Source: Sphagnum compactum (taxonomy: Eukaryota > Bryophyta > Sphagnopsida > Sphagnales). From it: a stretch of 64,000 nt of DNA. The notes under the pieces were generated by a model that was not told the origin of the DNA, did not search any database, and saw only the letters and a list, made by a program, of their open reading frames with translations. The stretch is taken from assembly GCA_965153455.1 (NCBI GenBank), contig OZ234502.1, forward strand, positions 2,149,267 to 2,213,266. The letters run 5' to 3'. Positions 27,401-39,600 of the stretch are shown one piece after another (the first letter of the stretch is position 1; each line of letters begins with the position of its first letter). Made by a program: the position numbers and the translations under genes.

Positions 27401-30028
27401 TTTGTACCTGCAGCATTGCAGTATGCAAAGGCTAATGAGGCAAGAGTCAATCAGCTGATACTGATCAATCCTCCTGTAAGTGAATTGACTTGTGTAAAAA
27501 CTCTAGGTGTAGTGAGGTATTTTACAATGGTATCCACAAAAGGGAAGAAGCATCAAAGTGTTAAGGATTATGATTGTGCAAACTGTGGTTGCATGCAGGT
27601 GAAAGAACAGCATGCCAGGCTCCCCTCTTCACTGGCAGCATTCTCAACTTTTCTTCTTGGTGATGTATTTGCTCAAGTATGAAGCATTTCCAGCTTGTGT
27701 CTTTCTGTAACACAACAACACTTATTAGTTTAGTTTATATAAGAGAGCTTAACTGGTCTGCTGAAGAAAAAAGGTTACTTTCTGAATTTTCTTCAAAATG
27801 TCACGAGAGTTTTGTTTGGCAAAGAAATATTTTTGGTTGGTGTTTCTGCCTTTGGAATCTTCAAAGTGATTGTCTCAAAGGCTTCTTTAAGGGGGGAGCT
27901 TTTCTAAGGTCTCTTTATCTTCTAAAGTTCTTGCTCTCAAATTTCTCCATCTTGTTTTTGTCTCTTTTTGTCCTCTCTTTCTCAGGCTTTTGCTTCTTGC
28001 CTTTTTTCTTACTCTTTGTTTTTGTGCTCCTATTTCGTCTTGGGTCCTTTGGTCTTCTCCATGTATTTTAGGTTTTGTCAAGCTTGGTAGTATCATGGCT
28101 GGCCGAGTTTCTGTTGCTGCTGGTCTTTGTGATTGAATCCCATTAAGATGGTTAATCTCCTCCCATTTCCAGGAACTGATGGTTCATGTTAATGTTGTTC
28201 AAACTGCTCCTCAGTTGTTTTTGGTCTTGTTTTCTCTTTTCTTTAGGTTTGGGCTTCCTCTTTTTCATGCTTGCTGATTGATCATTGCTGTTATATTGTC
28301 AGACCTGACAGCCATCACCTTATTATTGGGTTGTCACTATATTCTTTCCAGTTCACTTGAATCACAAATATGGAGAAATTCTCAGTGATTATCAAGAGAG
28401 TTTTGAGAATAAAATAGATTCTGGATCAATAGCACTTGTCTACACTCCAAGACCAGGGAAATTCCTAAATTCCAAGAGGGTTTAGCCAGTTGAGATGTCA
28501 CGCATATGTGTATGTGAGATGAATGTGGAAGGGATGCCCACCAGATTAAACCTCATATGCAATGCAGGACCCTCTCAAGGCAAGTGACAAGCCATTAACA
28601 GAGTGTGGCCCTTATCAACTGGATGAGGAGGATGCTATGGTCTATCGCCGCCCCTACCTGACCTCGGGTGCATCTGGGTTTGCTTTGACTGCTATCAGCC
28701 GGGCCCTAAAGTCTGAGTTGCAGGTTGGTATCTGTGCTCTTTGTGCATGTGGAGCATGCTATCTTACTTATGGTAAAATCATTGAGGTGGTCTGCATACA
28801 TAGCTTGTCCATCACCTACATTGAACATGGTCTGACTTTTGCCTCAATTTGAACTTGTCAAGTCCTTTCACATGAGATTCTTTGTGCTTATTGGGAGGAA
28901 ACTTAGGAGTGACTTTTCAGTTGCAAACTGACTGAACTCTAGGGTAACCTGTGTGATGTACTTATTTCCTTTCTGTTGTAGGAAGTCCAACAAAGAATTT
29001 CCAAATATTGAGCATTACTGTGAGCACAAAGCTGTTGAAGTTTGCAAAAACTATACTCTAGTCTGGAAGGTTGCCAGATCCAAAATTGTTCACAATGCTC
29101 TTCTTTGGTGACTTTTCTTAAGTTTTTCACACCTAGAAGGGATTAAACATGTGCTGAGATTTCTCCGCAACCACCTTTCAGCCTTCTTCTGGAAGCCTCT
29201 TAACCTCATGTCAGAGATATTCAGTTGGACCATTGTGTCATGTCAATACTTTGGTTTGGCAGGCATCCATCAGGGCATCAAGAGAAATGCTGTGCTCAAA
29301 AGAATGGAGAAAGCCTGTGTCAATCATCTGGGGTCTGAAGGACCGATGGCTGGACTTTCATGGTGTGGAGGACTTTGCAAAGTTGGCCAGTGCAAGACTG
29401 GTGCAACTGCCAGAGGTATCCTATCTTAGTCACTCACTCCCTTGCATTGTGTCTCTTCTACTTGAAGGTCATAGAGGAGACCTGTCAGTCTATGCATGGT
29501 CACTGGTAACAGTGTATTGTTTGACCTGAGGGAAATCTTGGCATGGTATCATGATTGGTGGGGTTAGCAAATCTGTTGTCTTTCTCCCTCAAAACAGAGT
29601 CATGTCTAGTGTTATGTCTCATACTCAGAGGCACAGATCCTTGCAAACCCCCATTCACTTGTTTTTCCAACTATGCAGGTAGATTGATGTGCATTATTTT
29701 GTATCTGGTTGCAAAAGAGCCACCAAAAGTTATGCACAACACATGGCAGCCAACTGGAAAGTTGGATACTGCATTATCAGGGATTACAACATAATAGAGC
29801 CTGGAAGTCACTGTGAACTGCTTTTCAGTATGTGATGATACCATCAAAGTCTCCGTTGTTTCTTAAAATAGTGCAACCTCCATATTTAATAAGATTAATT
29901 TGACACAAAAAGGATTGTTGTTATATCCCTTGGATCTTGAACAGGTGGGTCATCATGCTCAAGAGGACTTTGGAGAGGAGGTGGGTAAAGTACTAAAGAC
30001 TTTACTCAAGCAGGCGTCTGTTGTCTGA
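24434..30028 (+). CDS. Plastid-type alpha/beta-hydrolase fold protein, 13 exons, about 414 aa, no visible nucleophile
   Basis: Exons are 24434-24649, 25127-25181, 25285-25340, 25499-25599, 25987-26056, 26319-26388, 26823-26879, 27202-27269, 27395-27475, 27599-27676, 28568-28723, 29263-29415 and 29945-30028; all are GT/AG and in frame. Residues 1-65 are Ser/Arg/Lys-rich and look like a plastid transit peptide; an upstream in-frame ATG at 24,374 is possible. The fold signatures are LLVHGIPSQ (oxyanion region, about 158-166), FDWLGFGFSDKP, the LVVQGFFVPAAL elbow (228-239), INPPV, EEDAMVYRRPYLTSG, IIWGLKDRWL (acid D363) and GHHAQEDFGEE (His 390/391). I recall close plant relatives of the Arabidopsis At4g12830/At1g52510 type. 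The usual G-x-S/D-x-G elbow is replaced by QGFFV, so the nucleophile is missing. Substrate unknown. Confidence 0.9.
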
Positions 30029-31301
30029 ATCCAGGGGTTTGTAACTCATAAGCAACCAAATGTACTGTAGGAACATATTGGACTCACATTAAGTGCACAT
30101 TCAAGTTGTCTTGCTATGTGATATGGTGCACGAAGTGATTCAATCTTGTGGCAACTCTCTTTTCAGGGTTGCCTTACGGATGTCCTCCCCTGGAACTGTC
30201 TTAAGTTTTTGCCAAATCAAAAATTTTGGTCTATATAGTCTTTGGATTTTTCAAGTTCTTGTACAATTATTCTTTGAAATTTTCTGTTGGAGCTTAATCC
30301 AGCCAGTCTCAACAGCAGGCTACTGTTGCTCATCATATAGTTACTCACTGTTCAGAGCCCATAATGAGCTTGTGGAAAGCTGTTTAATGATTCTCTTGCT
30401 CAGATGGATTTGATTGCTGCATGTCTTTGATGATCCCTTGTATGACCATCCTTGTATGATCCTGTCACACAAGGGACCATCAAAAGACATAACATGATTT
30501 CTGAGAAATTGGTTAGAAAGGTTTTTGTATCATGGACTTTACAAAAGGCTTTGAGGAAGCTTCAATCAGTTTTTTGAGCCCTCCAACCAGAGGTAAATAT
30601 TCATCTATGTGTCATCCATTACCTTCATTTAGTTAATGTGATCATTGTAAGTATGACCTTACAACCAAACTAACCTTGTTCATCTGCATGCTCATGTTTC
30701 ATGTTATCATTAGATTCATCTGGGTGCTCTCTTTGCATGTGTGGCTTTTAGTCTTATCCTCGCTTATTTGATTGATTAGAATTTGAGATCAAACATGTCA
30801 GATTGTAAAACCATCATAGTTCTCATGCTTGTTGTGATACTTGGTTTACTATCATGTGTCTTAAGTTGTAAGTTCACAAGTGAATTTTATGATACAGAAC
30901 CTGTCTCTTGATTATGATCTAGGTTTGAAGTGAAAAATTGTTATTGAATTGACAACCGATGGGTGTTAAAAAACGTTCAAGGTGTTTTGATGCAAACCCT
31001 GTTGCCCAATTATGGTCTATGTAACCAATTTGTGTGTCCTATTCAGACACTTTTTTCAAGCTTTTTCCTAGTTGGGACAAGTGGCCATCTGCTGGTTGCA
31101 CTTTTGATTGGGTCGGTTTCTGTTGTAATGTGAAGCTACAGCGGAGAACGCACTCAAGATATGAATCAATGGTGGGGGAACCTGTTACACTCTGGAGCAG
31201 GCCTCAGTGGTAGGCCTGGTACTGGACTCACCATGCATTCCTAGATGGAACAGGCCCTGCGAGCCCATTCTATAGTCCATTATGCTCTGGAGTCCACAGA
31301 A

Positions 31302-31692
31302 CCTGCAGTCCAGATTAATGGAACTAGTCCGGAAACTAGGATTAAAAGCCAAAGTTCTCCATAATGTAAAACCTGCAGTCTAGCTCCCTGGAACTATGGG
31401 GGAAAAACTAGGATTGAAAGCTGAAGTGCTTCATAATGTAAAAACCTGGAGCCCAGATTCTCCTGGAACTAGGTCTAGAAACCAGGATGAGAAGTCCCCC
31501 AGTTCTCTATAATGTTAAAAATCCCTGCAGCTCGGGTCTGGAGAGCAAAGAAAGATTGAAAGGCTAATAATTTCTCCATAATGTAAAAAACCTTCTTGTT
31601 TTGCAGGGTTCTCATCATTGTGTCTTGACTCCCTAGAACTAGTCTCCAGATACCAAGAGTGAAAGTCCCAGTTCTCTCCACAATGTAAAAAA
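31302..31692. repeat. Minisatellite, five units of about 70-100 bp
   Basis: Units start CCTGCAG or a variant, contain GGAACTA followed by AGGATT(A/G)AAAG, and end TCCATAATGTAAAAA. Starts are near 31,302, 31,371, 31,445, 31,523 and 31,591. The units have diverged. The array abuts the 3' end of the Helitron-like element. A similar phrase occurs at about 34,500. Confidence 0.8.
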
Positions 31693-31999
31693 ACAACAAA
31701 AAAGCCTTGCAGCCTGGAGAACCTGGAAGTATTATTGCAGCACCTTTTCAGGTCCAGTGGTAATTATATAATATCTAATTAAAAATGCTGAAGTTTTAAA
31801 GAAAATTATTTGCCCATGGGGAGGTGGGGGTTTGAAAATTTGCAACTTTGAGATTAGTTGTGTTGGGTTGTATTTAGGGTTTTGATTGTTTTGATTGTTT
31901 CCAATATTACTCAGTATTGAATAGGGTATGTGATTTATTAGTCATACTAGTTTGAACCCCGTGCCTAATGCACAGGTGTGTTATTTCAACAATGTTTGG

Positions 32000-32800
32000 T
32001 TCATGTTTTAATTTTTTTTTTAAACTTTTTTTTTTTTTTTTTACTTTTATGTGTTTTCTGTTTTTATTATTATTTTGTATAATACAAATAAAGTGTTTTT
32101 TTTTCACTTTTGTATTTTTGTTTATTTGGATGCAAGTTTGAAGTTTGGAGAAAGAAGACACACCTCATTCTTTTTCAAGTAGGGTTTTTCTTCATTATTA
32201 TAAGTTTTATTTTTTCTTATTTTCTACTCTTTATTTGGTTTCTTCTTTTTTGTAATTTTTTTTTCTTTTAAAACGATTTTACTGTATTTCCCTTTCCTTG
32301 TTTCATTTGTTTCCATTCCTTTTTATAGTTTTTGTGTTTTTACTTTTTTTGGTTTATGTTTGTTTCATGTTTTAATTTTTTCTATTCTTATTTTGTCTAT
32401 CTTCAGTTTATTTTTATTTTTATTCGTTTATTTATTTATTTAGTTTCTATTTTCTTTCCAAAAAAATTCTAGTTTTTCTAATATGTTTTATAATAAAAAT
32501 AATTTTTAAAAAAACTTTTTTATTTTTGTTTGATTAGATGCAGGTTTGAAGTTTGGAAAAAGAGACAAACCTCATTTTTTTTCCAAGTATGGTTTTTTTT
32601 CTCTTTCTTTTGCTCTCTGTTTTGTTTCTTATTTTTTGTCATCTATTTTTAAATTTCTGTTAAGATTATTTTACTGTATTTCCCTTTTTTGTTTCATGTT
32701 TAAGTGTTTACAAAAGTTTTTAATTGTTAAAGTGTTTTTTTGTTTTTATTTTTTTTCTAGTTTTTTTCCTTTTTAAAATATATATTTGTTCTGTTTGGAT
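32000..32800. repeat. T-rich tract with a ~400 bp direct duplication
   Basis: GCAAGTTTGAAGTTTGGAGA at 32,132 recurs as GCAGGTTTGAAGTTTGGAAA near 32,540, with similar flanks (ACCTCATT..., CAAGTA-GGTTTTT). ACTGTATTTCCCTTT recurs at 32,281 and about 32,673. The copies have diverged. The tract forms the 3' half of the Helitron-like element. Confidence 0.7.
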
Positions 32801-32961
32801 GGATGACGAGATGGATGACGGACGGATGGATGGAAAGCATGATTTCATCCCGACGTCCTTTAATATATGTGAGAGAGTGAGCAGGAGGCCAGAGAAACTC
32901 TTATCCAACTCCGAGGGATCCGATTCCAACTCCGAAGGATGCAAATTTGGAAGGAGTGCTT

Positions 32962-33687
32962 ATGGGATATCCTGACATTTCCACAGCTCCTTTCACAAAC
33001 TTGGTTGCTTTCAAGAGGATTTGCTTGGCACTCTCTAAGAGACTGGTTGAGGGAACACAAACACCTCAATACTTGGCATTTACAAGTGTGAGTCAAGAGA
33101 GTCTTGATGAGATTGATAGGATTCGTGAGGAGAGACGGGGTCGGCTACCACGAATGACCATTCTGTATGATGGGAGAGAAGAAATTTTAATCGTCAAACT
33201 TATGGTGGGTGTGATGCATGAAGGTGTAGCACGTGAATTTGCCTCAATGTTCGATCGGAAGTTGGTGCTTCTAGGCATTGATGAATTAGTTGCAGCAACT
33301 GGATCTGGTAGATTTGGACGCCATGGAGGTAGATCAAAGGAAGTAGATGTTGGTTTCAAACCTTGTTCTCGTTCAAGGGAAGACGAATGGCCAAGTTTTG
33401 TTATTGAAGTTGGTGTGTCAAAGTCACTTGCTATGTTGCATAGAGATGCTGCATTTTGGATCACCAACAGTGATGAGAGAACTCGCATAGTGATCGTGTT
33501 GAGCGTGAACTGGAGAGACCAGCGAATTTTGGTAGAGCGATGGGAGGAAGTTCCTAGGATCCGACCAAATCGGTCCACAGCTGACTACAGTCGCATACCA
33601 GGATTGATGCAATCTCTAACATTGAACGCGGGTGTTGAATATGAGGGTCTTCCACTTGAGATTCTAGCAAAATGCTTCTATTTTTAA
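32962..33687 (+). CDS. PD-(D/E)XK/Uma2-like nuclease-fold protein, intronless, 241 aa, mobile-element borne
   Basis: An uninterrupted frame runs from a stop at 32,880 to TAA at 33,687; the first ATG is at 32,962. It begins MGYPDISTAPFTNLVAF. The core is KEVDVGF, then WPSFVIEVGVSKSLAMLHRD, then AFWITNSDE and IVIVLSVNW. That order (Asp, then about 20 residues on a hydrophobic strand with E-x-G, then S and D, then a strand) fits the PD-(D/E)XK fold as in Uma2-type proteins. Asp 129 and Glu 149 are the candidate metal ligands; a clear motif Lys is not visible. I associate this arrangement with a large uncharacterised family in fungi (from memory). It is longer than the other transposon-derived frames here and has no stop. 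It lies opposite to the Helitron direction, between repeats containing GATGACGAGATGGATG. Function unknown. Confidence 0.65.
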   Translation: MGYPDISTAPFTNLVAFKRICLALSKRLVEGTQTPQYLAFTSVSQESLDEIDRIREERRGRLPRMTILYDGREEILIVKLMVGVMHEGVAREFASMFDRKLVLLGIDELVAATGSGRFGRHGGRSKEVDVGFKPCSRSREDEWPSFVIEVGVSKSLAMLHRDAAFWITNSDERTRIVIVLSVNWRDQRILVERWEEVPRIRPNRSTADYSRIPGLMQSLTLNAGVEYEGLPLEILAKCFYF

Positions 33688-33885
33688 ATAGACGAATATC
33701 GAGATGCATGAAATGTTCGTCTGGCTTAAATAGATGGATGACGAGATGGATGAAATGTCTGTCCGATAATCGACAGATGACGAGATGCATGAAATGTCCG
33801 TCCGGCTTAAATTGACGGATGACGAGATGGATGAAATGTTCATTCGGTTGGATGGCGAGACGGATGACGGGACGAATTAAGGGGA
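33688..33885. repeat. Short-unit tandem repeat flanking the nuclease-like ORF
   Basis: About four imperfect units of the type GACGAGATGGATGAAATGTC + CGTCCGGCTTAAAT, each about 40-50 bp. The same motif occurs on the other side of the ORF at 32,800-32,845 (GGATGACGAGATGGATGACG). It appears to be subterminal repeat DNA of the element. Confidence 0.8.
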
Positions 33886-33913
33886 AGCTTCACGGCGTCC
33901 TTTACTATATAGA

Positions 33914-36654
33914 ATTATCTATTTATATTCAGTAAGTAGCTACAATGTTTAATTCTACTCAATTCAGTTGTTGGGATGAAGCAGAGTCCTTGTTGCTTAC
34001 AACAAATGAAAGCTGTGATGAGGAGAGAGGAAATCCTGTAGGATTTCTCTTTCTCTTTTTAGTAAAGATCTTTTCATGGATAATTGACAGTCATTGTTCT
34101 TGAACAATTTCATTTTGGGTGAATTTTTGTTTGTCCCTTGGTGACCCAAAATTAATAATCCAGTGCAACAACTCATGCAAAGGATTTTTTTGCGCAAAAA
34201 AATGCACCAAAGTTGCTAGATTTCAAGGAAACCTTTTATGAAATGAAATCACCCTATTTAAACAAGAGGTTCCAGCAGGTTGCCAAAATATATAGGAGGA
34301 TTCTTTAAAAAAAATTAGTTGGCTGTAGCCAAATTTGGCTAATTACTCCTGTGGATCACCCAGTTGGAAAAATAAAATAAAAATCCTGAATACTAGGCCC
34401 AAATTTCCCCAAAATTATCATTTTTATTGCCAAACTTGATTTTGAAAAATAAAATAAAATAAAATTTTATAAAATTTTGGCACATAAGTGCTGAACCACA
34501 TCTGGGTTCCCTGGAACCAGTCTGGAAATCAGGATCAATATACCATCTAACACTGGTCTTCAGTCTTGACCATTATTAGGGCAATTAAAGAAAAAATTGT
34601 TTGAAAAATTCTTTATTTCCTTCACAAAAAAAATTCTTTGAATTTTTTTTTTGGGGGGTGAGAGATGGATTTTCAACATTTCTGAAAATTAATATAATTA
34701 GTGTCAAAGTTGCCAAAGATATTACAGAATATATAGGTAGGTATAAAGCCAAATCTGGCTAAAGTTGTTTTTGGATGATGGCCACTTTGGCTACATCACA
34801 AAATTGACTAAAAAAAACACTACTACCCACCTATTATATTTTCCCCCTTTTTCCAATTTTATGTTTTAGCATCTGAACAAAAAAATCTCTCATTAATTAC
34901 TGACATTTCTTTGAGGCATTCATTGGTCCAAATTGTCAAAAAATGTGGTGAAAAAAAGCTGCTCTAAAGAGAAAATTGAGTCACAAAATGGCAAAATCCT
35001 TTCAAAACATCTTTAAATGTGACGAATATTTTTATTTTAGAAAAATCTTGCAACAGAAAAATTCTCTCTCTCCTACTGACATTTGTGCAAAATTTTGCCC
35101 ATTAAAAAAAAAATTCAAATTTTTATTGAGTTATTAATTTTAAAAAATTTTCAAATATTTGAAATATTTTTAATTTAATAATAAAAACACAATTCAATTT
35201 AATAAAATAAAATATTTTAATAAAATAAATATTAATTTAAGAAAATAATAAATAATTTTTTTTGAAATTAAAATTTAAAAAAAAAAACCTTCAGCCACCC
35301 TGCCCTTCTGCTGCTGATTTGAGCCACTCAACAGAAAAGCAAATGTCAAGAGGGTGGCGTGTTTGTGCAAGAGGCCTCCCTCATCTCTCGCAGCTCTTGC
35401 CAACTTCTTCTTGTTCTTGTAGGTCCCACGAGTGAAGGAGGAGGAGTCTATGACGAATTGGGTGTGCGTATTTGTTGGGTGTAGATCGCATTGTTCTTTT
35501 TGGAGGGCGGTTCTAAAGGAGGATCCAACAAAGGTAAAAAAAATCACCCAACAAAAAAAGAAAAAGAAAAAGACAAAGGTGAAGAGAGAATCAAGGAATT
35601 CCAACTCTTTTTCACTTCTTCTCATGTTTGGAGTTTGGAACTACAGGGACGCCAAGAGTATTCTTTGCGTCTGTATGTTGTGTGTGCTACTTTTAGACTT
35701 CTTCACGTCTTGGCTGATGATGATATCCCCATGATATAATCTTAGAGACTCCAGAATTTGGTGACAAATCTATTGGTGTTGTTGTTTGTTGACAGCTGAC
35801 CATCAACCAAAAGATTTGTAATTTGGGTACTATCTCTCAGTTATTATTTACAATTCTCGTTTTGTTTCCTCGAGGTATGAGCTCCATTTCTCTTCACAAT
35901 TTTTTGTATTCGAAATTTCTAGCATGTTGCAAGTTAGAAGGAGTATTGGGTTGGTATCAGAATCAGTGATCTATCAATTTGTGGTTTTTTGGGAAACCAA
36001 TGCAAAAATTCCAGAGTCAGGAGCTTGTTGTTGTACAAAGATGTCAAACCCCATCTTTCAGTGTATGAGCCACACAATGGTTTGAGCTTCACATAGGGGT
36101 AGAGAGTTTGAAATTCAGTGATTCTTCTTTGTGGGTGGATTAGGGTAGTGACTCTTGATTCCCAAATTTTTCAAAGGAAGATGTTTGAGGAATTTCAAAG
36201 TTCTGTCTAAATTCCAAACTCCTGGCTGTTTAATTAAGTTAGAAAATTCCTTCCAGAGTTTATTTGTTGATCCTCAGCAAATCTCTAGAATAAGGAAGGA
36301 GGGAGTAAGCAACAGTTCATGAAATTTGGTCCTTGTTGAATTATAAACCTAAACTTAGTTTTCTAAATTGCATGTTTCAATTTAATGTTTCTGACCCTGA
36401 AACTTGATACCCAGCAATTCCTCTTCCAAATTTCTTGATCACAACATCACTGTCAAATGCCTGGGACAAAAAGAGGTTCCTCACTCCCCCATGCAGATTG
36501 GTACCCTTGAATGAGTTTGTGCAGGGCACAGGGATAGAATGGCAGAGATGGTAGAAATGATTTTTGGGTTGAGCTGCAAACAGACCAACAGCTACTTCAT
36601 TGACTCATGTGTTGGTTTGCTGATGTGGGTTTTTTTGTGAAAAAGCATCATGCA
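33914..36654. other. AT-rich interval with a palindromic repeat family
   Basis: Contains copies of the TAGCCAAATTTGGCTA motif at 34,326-34,341 and AAGCCAAATCTGGCTAAA near 34,746. CCACTTTGGCTACATCACAAAATTG near 34,780 is the inverse of the repeat start at 44,790. 35,100-35,285 is nearly pure A/T. No convincing gene is visible before 36,655, though 5' untranslated exons of the next gene could lie here. Confidence 0.5.
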
Positions 36655-39600
36655 ATGGCAGCCCTAAAGGACCCAGCTGCCCTTGTAAGTGGTTCATGCT
36701 CTTGCTTTTCAATTCTAAGAAACTATCTTTTTTTTGGGTCCAGACAAAAGTCATCTTGGATCAATTGTGCAAGATGTACAGATTTTTTGTTTAACTTGCT
36801 TTCTTGTGTGTCCCACAGGTCTGGTGCTCAGCTGAAACAGTGTCCTCAAAGAGTACCCAAAAGCAAACATCATTTGTCCCAGGAATTGGTTGCTTGAAAG
36901 TTGATTATGGCAGAATCTCCACAAAAGCCAATGTAAGTGATAATATGGAGATGATTGCAATTATTCTTCTGCAGTTCTGCAATCTTCAGCCAGGTTGATT
37001 TTCCTGTATTGCTTTTTGTTATGTATGGATTGCACTTCTAGAGATGATATTTTCACTATTGGTTTTTTGAATCATAGTTTCTAGCTTACACTGGATTTTC
37101 TGTGTGAAGTTGCAAAGGGGATGGTGTTTTTCACTGCAAGCAAGTTGTCCCTTTGGATTTGAGAACAAGGAATCACCCAAAGCAATACCAAATGTTGCAA
37201 CAAGAGAACCTCTCCCGATTACACCTTATGCGCCAGCCCCTTCCTCGCTGCCATCTGCTCGCAACCTTGGGCCTGGTTTTTTTCACCATATACCTGCATG
37301 CCACCATGATTATGAATGAATAACCCAACAGTATCTTTTGGCATGTCCTCTTTATGGTCCAGCATTTTGTAGGCCCCCCCAATGACATGGGATTAGGACA
37401 TAGACCCCTTGTCATTGAAGATCAGATATGATTGAAGAGGACATGTTACTCGTGCAGGGACGTATGAATACCTGCCATTGAAAGTCCCGTACAAGATGAC
37501 AATGGGGGTGGAGCCAATGCATCCAAAGGACTGGATTGAGATAGATGTGTTCTATGAGGAAGAGATGGCCCTGCGACGAGAAATTCTGGCAACCAGGAAA
37601 GAGGTGGCAATTGCAAGCTTCCCAGAAGCAACAGAGGCCAACTGGGAAGTTCTGGAGCTACTGGCTGATCATCTTCCCAAGCAATTCCCCACTTTGTTTA
37701 CAAGAGATGGTGCAGTTATTCATAATCTGTTGACTGGAGAAATGTTTGACATCTTCAATAGGTCACTTGACCCACTTGAGATCTCTGCCAGACTTGTCCA
37801 GGTACAGCAGCAATCTTCAAACAAGAGGCTTGCAGATTTCACATGTTGGGATTTTTCAGTGTTGCAGATCCAGGTGTGTCAGAATCTTAACAGATTTAGT
37901 GTTGGGATTCAAGAAGGTTCAGCAGCTGATACTGTGTGTAAAATGATGGCAATGGGCAGGAAGACTTGTGCTTGATGATGAAGAAGGATGGAGTACTGAG
38001 GTTTGTCTCAGGTGCAGTGCTGTTTCCACAACGATGGCAGCTACTGGAGAAGCTTGGCATGGACATGAGCTCAATCCACATGCCAGTGCCCTTGTACGAG
38101 ACCCAAATTGCCAGATCAGTGGATTCCTTCATGGAACGACTGAAAGTGGGCAAACCTGCATGGCGCTCCAACTGGACCATAGTGGATGACCCCACACTCT
38201 TCCAGCCCCTCAATGAGGTGGGATTTTAGATCATACGAACATCACATCTGAAACAGTATTTGTGATGGGTATCTATTTTGCTGCTGGTGTATTGGTGGTC
38301 CGGATGGTATTATTCGAGCTGCTAACTGGTTAGATTTAGTCCAGAAATTTTCAAGGACCATCTCATCTGAGTTTCTCAGACATGAAATATCCACTTGGTA
38401 TGACTTGGATGGCAGATCTCTGATGAAGAGCTCCTGCCTGGAACAACTCTTTCTGGTTTAGAATCTTGAACTGAATCACTATGTACTGAGACTGCCCTCA
38501 TACCAATTCTTCACAAAGTGTTGTCCCACATCCACCAATACCAGAAATCATGTAACGTGGCAATGACTGTATGTGTGTACAATATAGGAGGACATCTATG
38601 CTGCTATGGAAGGCAAGGTGAAGGAGTATTATGACCCAGTTCTCCATATTGGCAATGCTGGCACACGACTGTTCACAAGGTGTGAGCGGGAAACATTTGT
38701 GCGACTGCCAAGGTGAGTGAATGAACTGGGATTAAACATCACAAGCCCAGCATATTACCTGACGCTTCATTTCAAAGTCTGTTGTTACCTAGACTGGTTG
38801 TTGCATGCAAGCTTACAATGCTAATCTGCAGCATATCAGGAGGTCCTTATTGTTTGTTGAAATTTGCACAAAGTTGTTTGTGGTGAAACCTTTTTGCATT
38901 GTCTTCCTAATCCACACGTTAAGTCTGAGTATGAATGTGAGCCGTAGAACACAGGCTTTATGACCAGTGTTGGGCGGGTGCCCAGTTTGGAGGGTTAGAA
39001 CCGAAGGTCCAGTTCCAATTAGTAAAAACCAAACTGAAACCGCCCAGTTTGGAGGGTTAGAACCGGAAGGTCCAGTTCCAGTTAGTAAAAACCAAACTGA
39101 AACCGCCCAGTTTGGAGGGTTAGAACCGAAGGTCCAGTTCCAGTTAGTAAAAACCAAACTGAAACCGCCCAGTTTGGAGGGTTAGAACCGAAGGTCCAGT
39201 TCCAGTTAGTAAAAACCAAACTGAAACCGGGTTTGATGTTTGAAACTGGGTTTAGAACTCGAAGTGGGATCTCAGTTTTTTAAGAACTGGAACTGGGATT
39301 TTTGAAAAAAGGACGAGAATCACTGGTTAAGTCACTGGTTTTCATCTAGGTTACCCTGAACCAGGCCTGATTTTAGAACCAGAACTGGAACCAGGATTTT
39401 GTTCATTTAAAGATCCAGACCCAGAACTGGAACCGGGATTTTGTAATTCAGGAAGAACCAGATCTGGAACTGGAGCTGCTCTAATTTATTTGTTAGAACA
39501 GGAATCAGAGGTTCTTCATAAAAGTCAAGAACAGTCCAACACTGTTTTAGGACCTTACAGTTGCCCTAGCAATACTTAAATGTGTCAAACACCCAATTAC

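Larger units (their letters stand above)
31947..33913 (-). mobile_element. Helitron-like element, about 2.0 kb, carrying a nuclease-like ORF
   Basis: On the minus strand the 3' end reads hairpin GTGC-ATTAG-GCAC, then GGGGTTCAAACTAG, followed by T: the CTRR|T Helitron terminus with a short upstream palindrome. It matches the 3' ends at 47,431 and 51,310. The proposed 5' end is TCTATATAGTAAAGGACGCC at 33,913, a Helitron-like TC start, although the base before it is T where a host A is expected. A related sequence, ACATATATTAAAGGACGTC, lies internally at about 32,873 and may be a second, nested 5' end. No Rep/helicase is present, so it would be non-autonomous. The 3' half (31,980-32,790) is T-rich and carries a ~400 bp direct duplication. 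Confidence 0.6.

Noticed and set aside
27677-28096. Frames in the 27.7-28.1 kb interval
   Set aside because: They lie inside intron 10 of the alpha/beta-hydrolase gene and are T-rich with no recognisable domain.
35275-35739. Frames of 80-116 codons on both strands
   Set aside because: Lys- or Phe-rich readings of A/T-biased sequence with no motif and no link to the DUF3445 exons.
38813-39185. Frames of 72-114 codons across 38.8-39.2 kb
   Set aside because: They are readings of the 62-63 bp minisatellite and lie within an intron.
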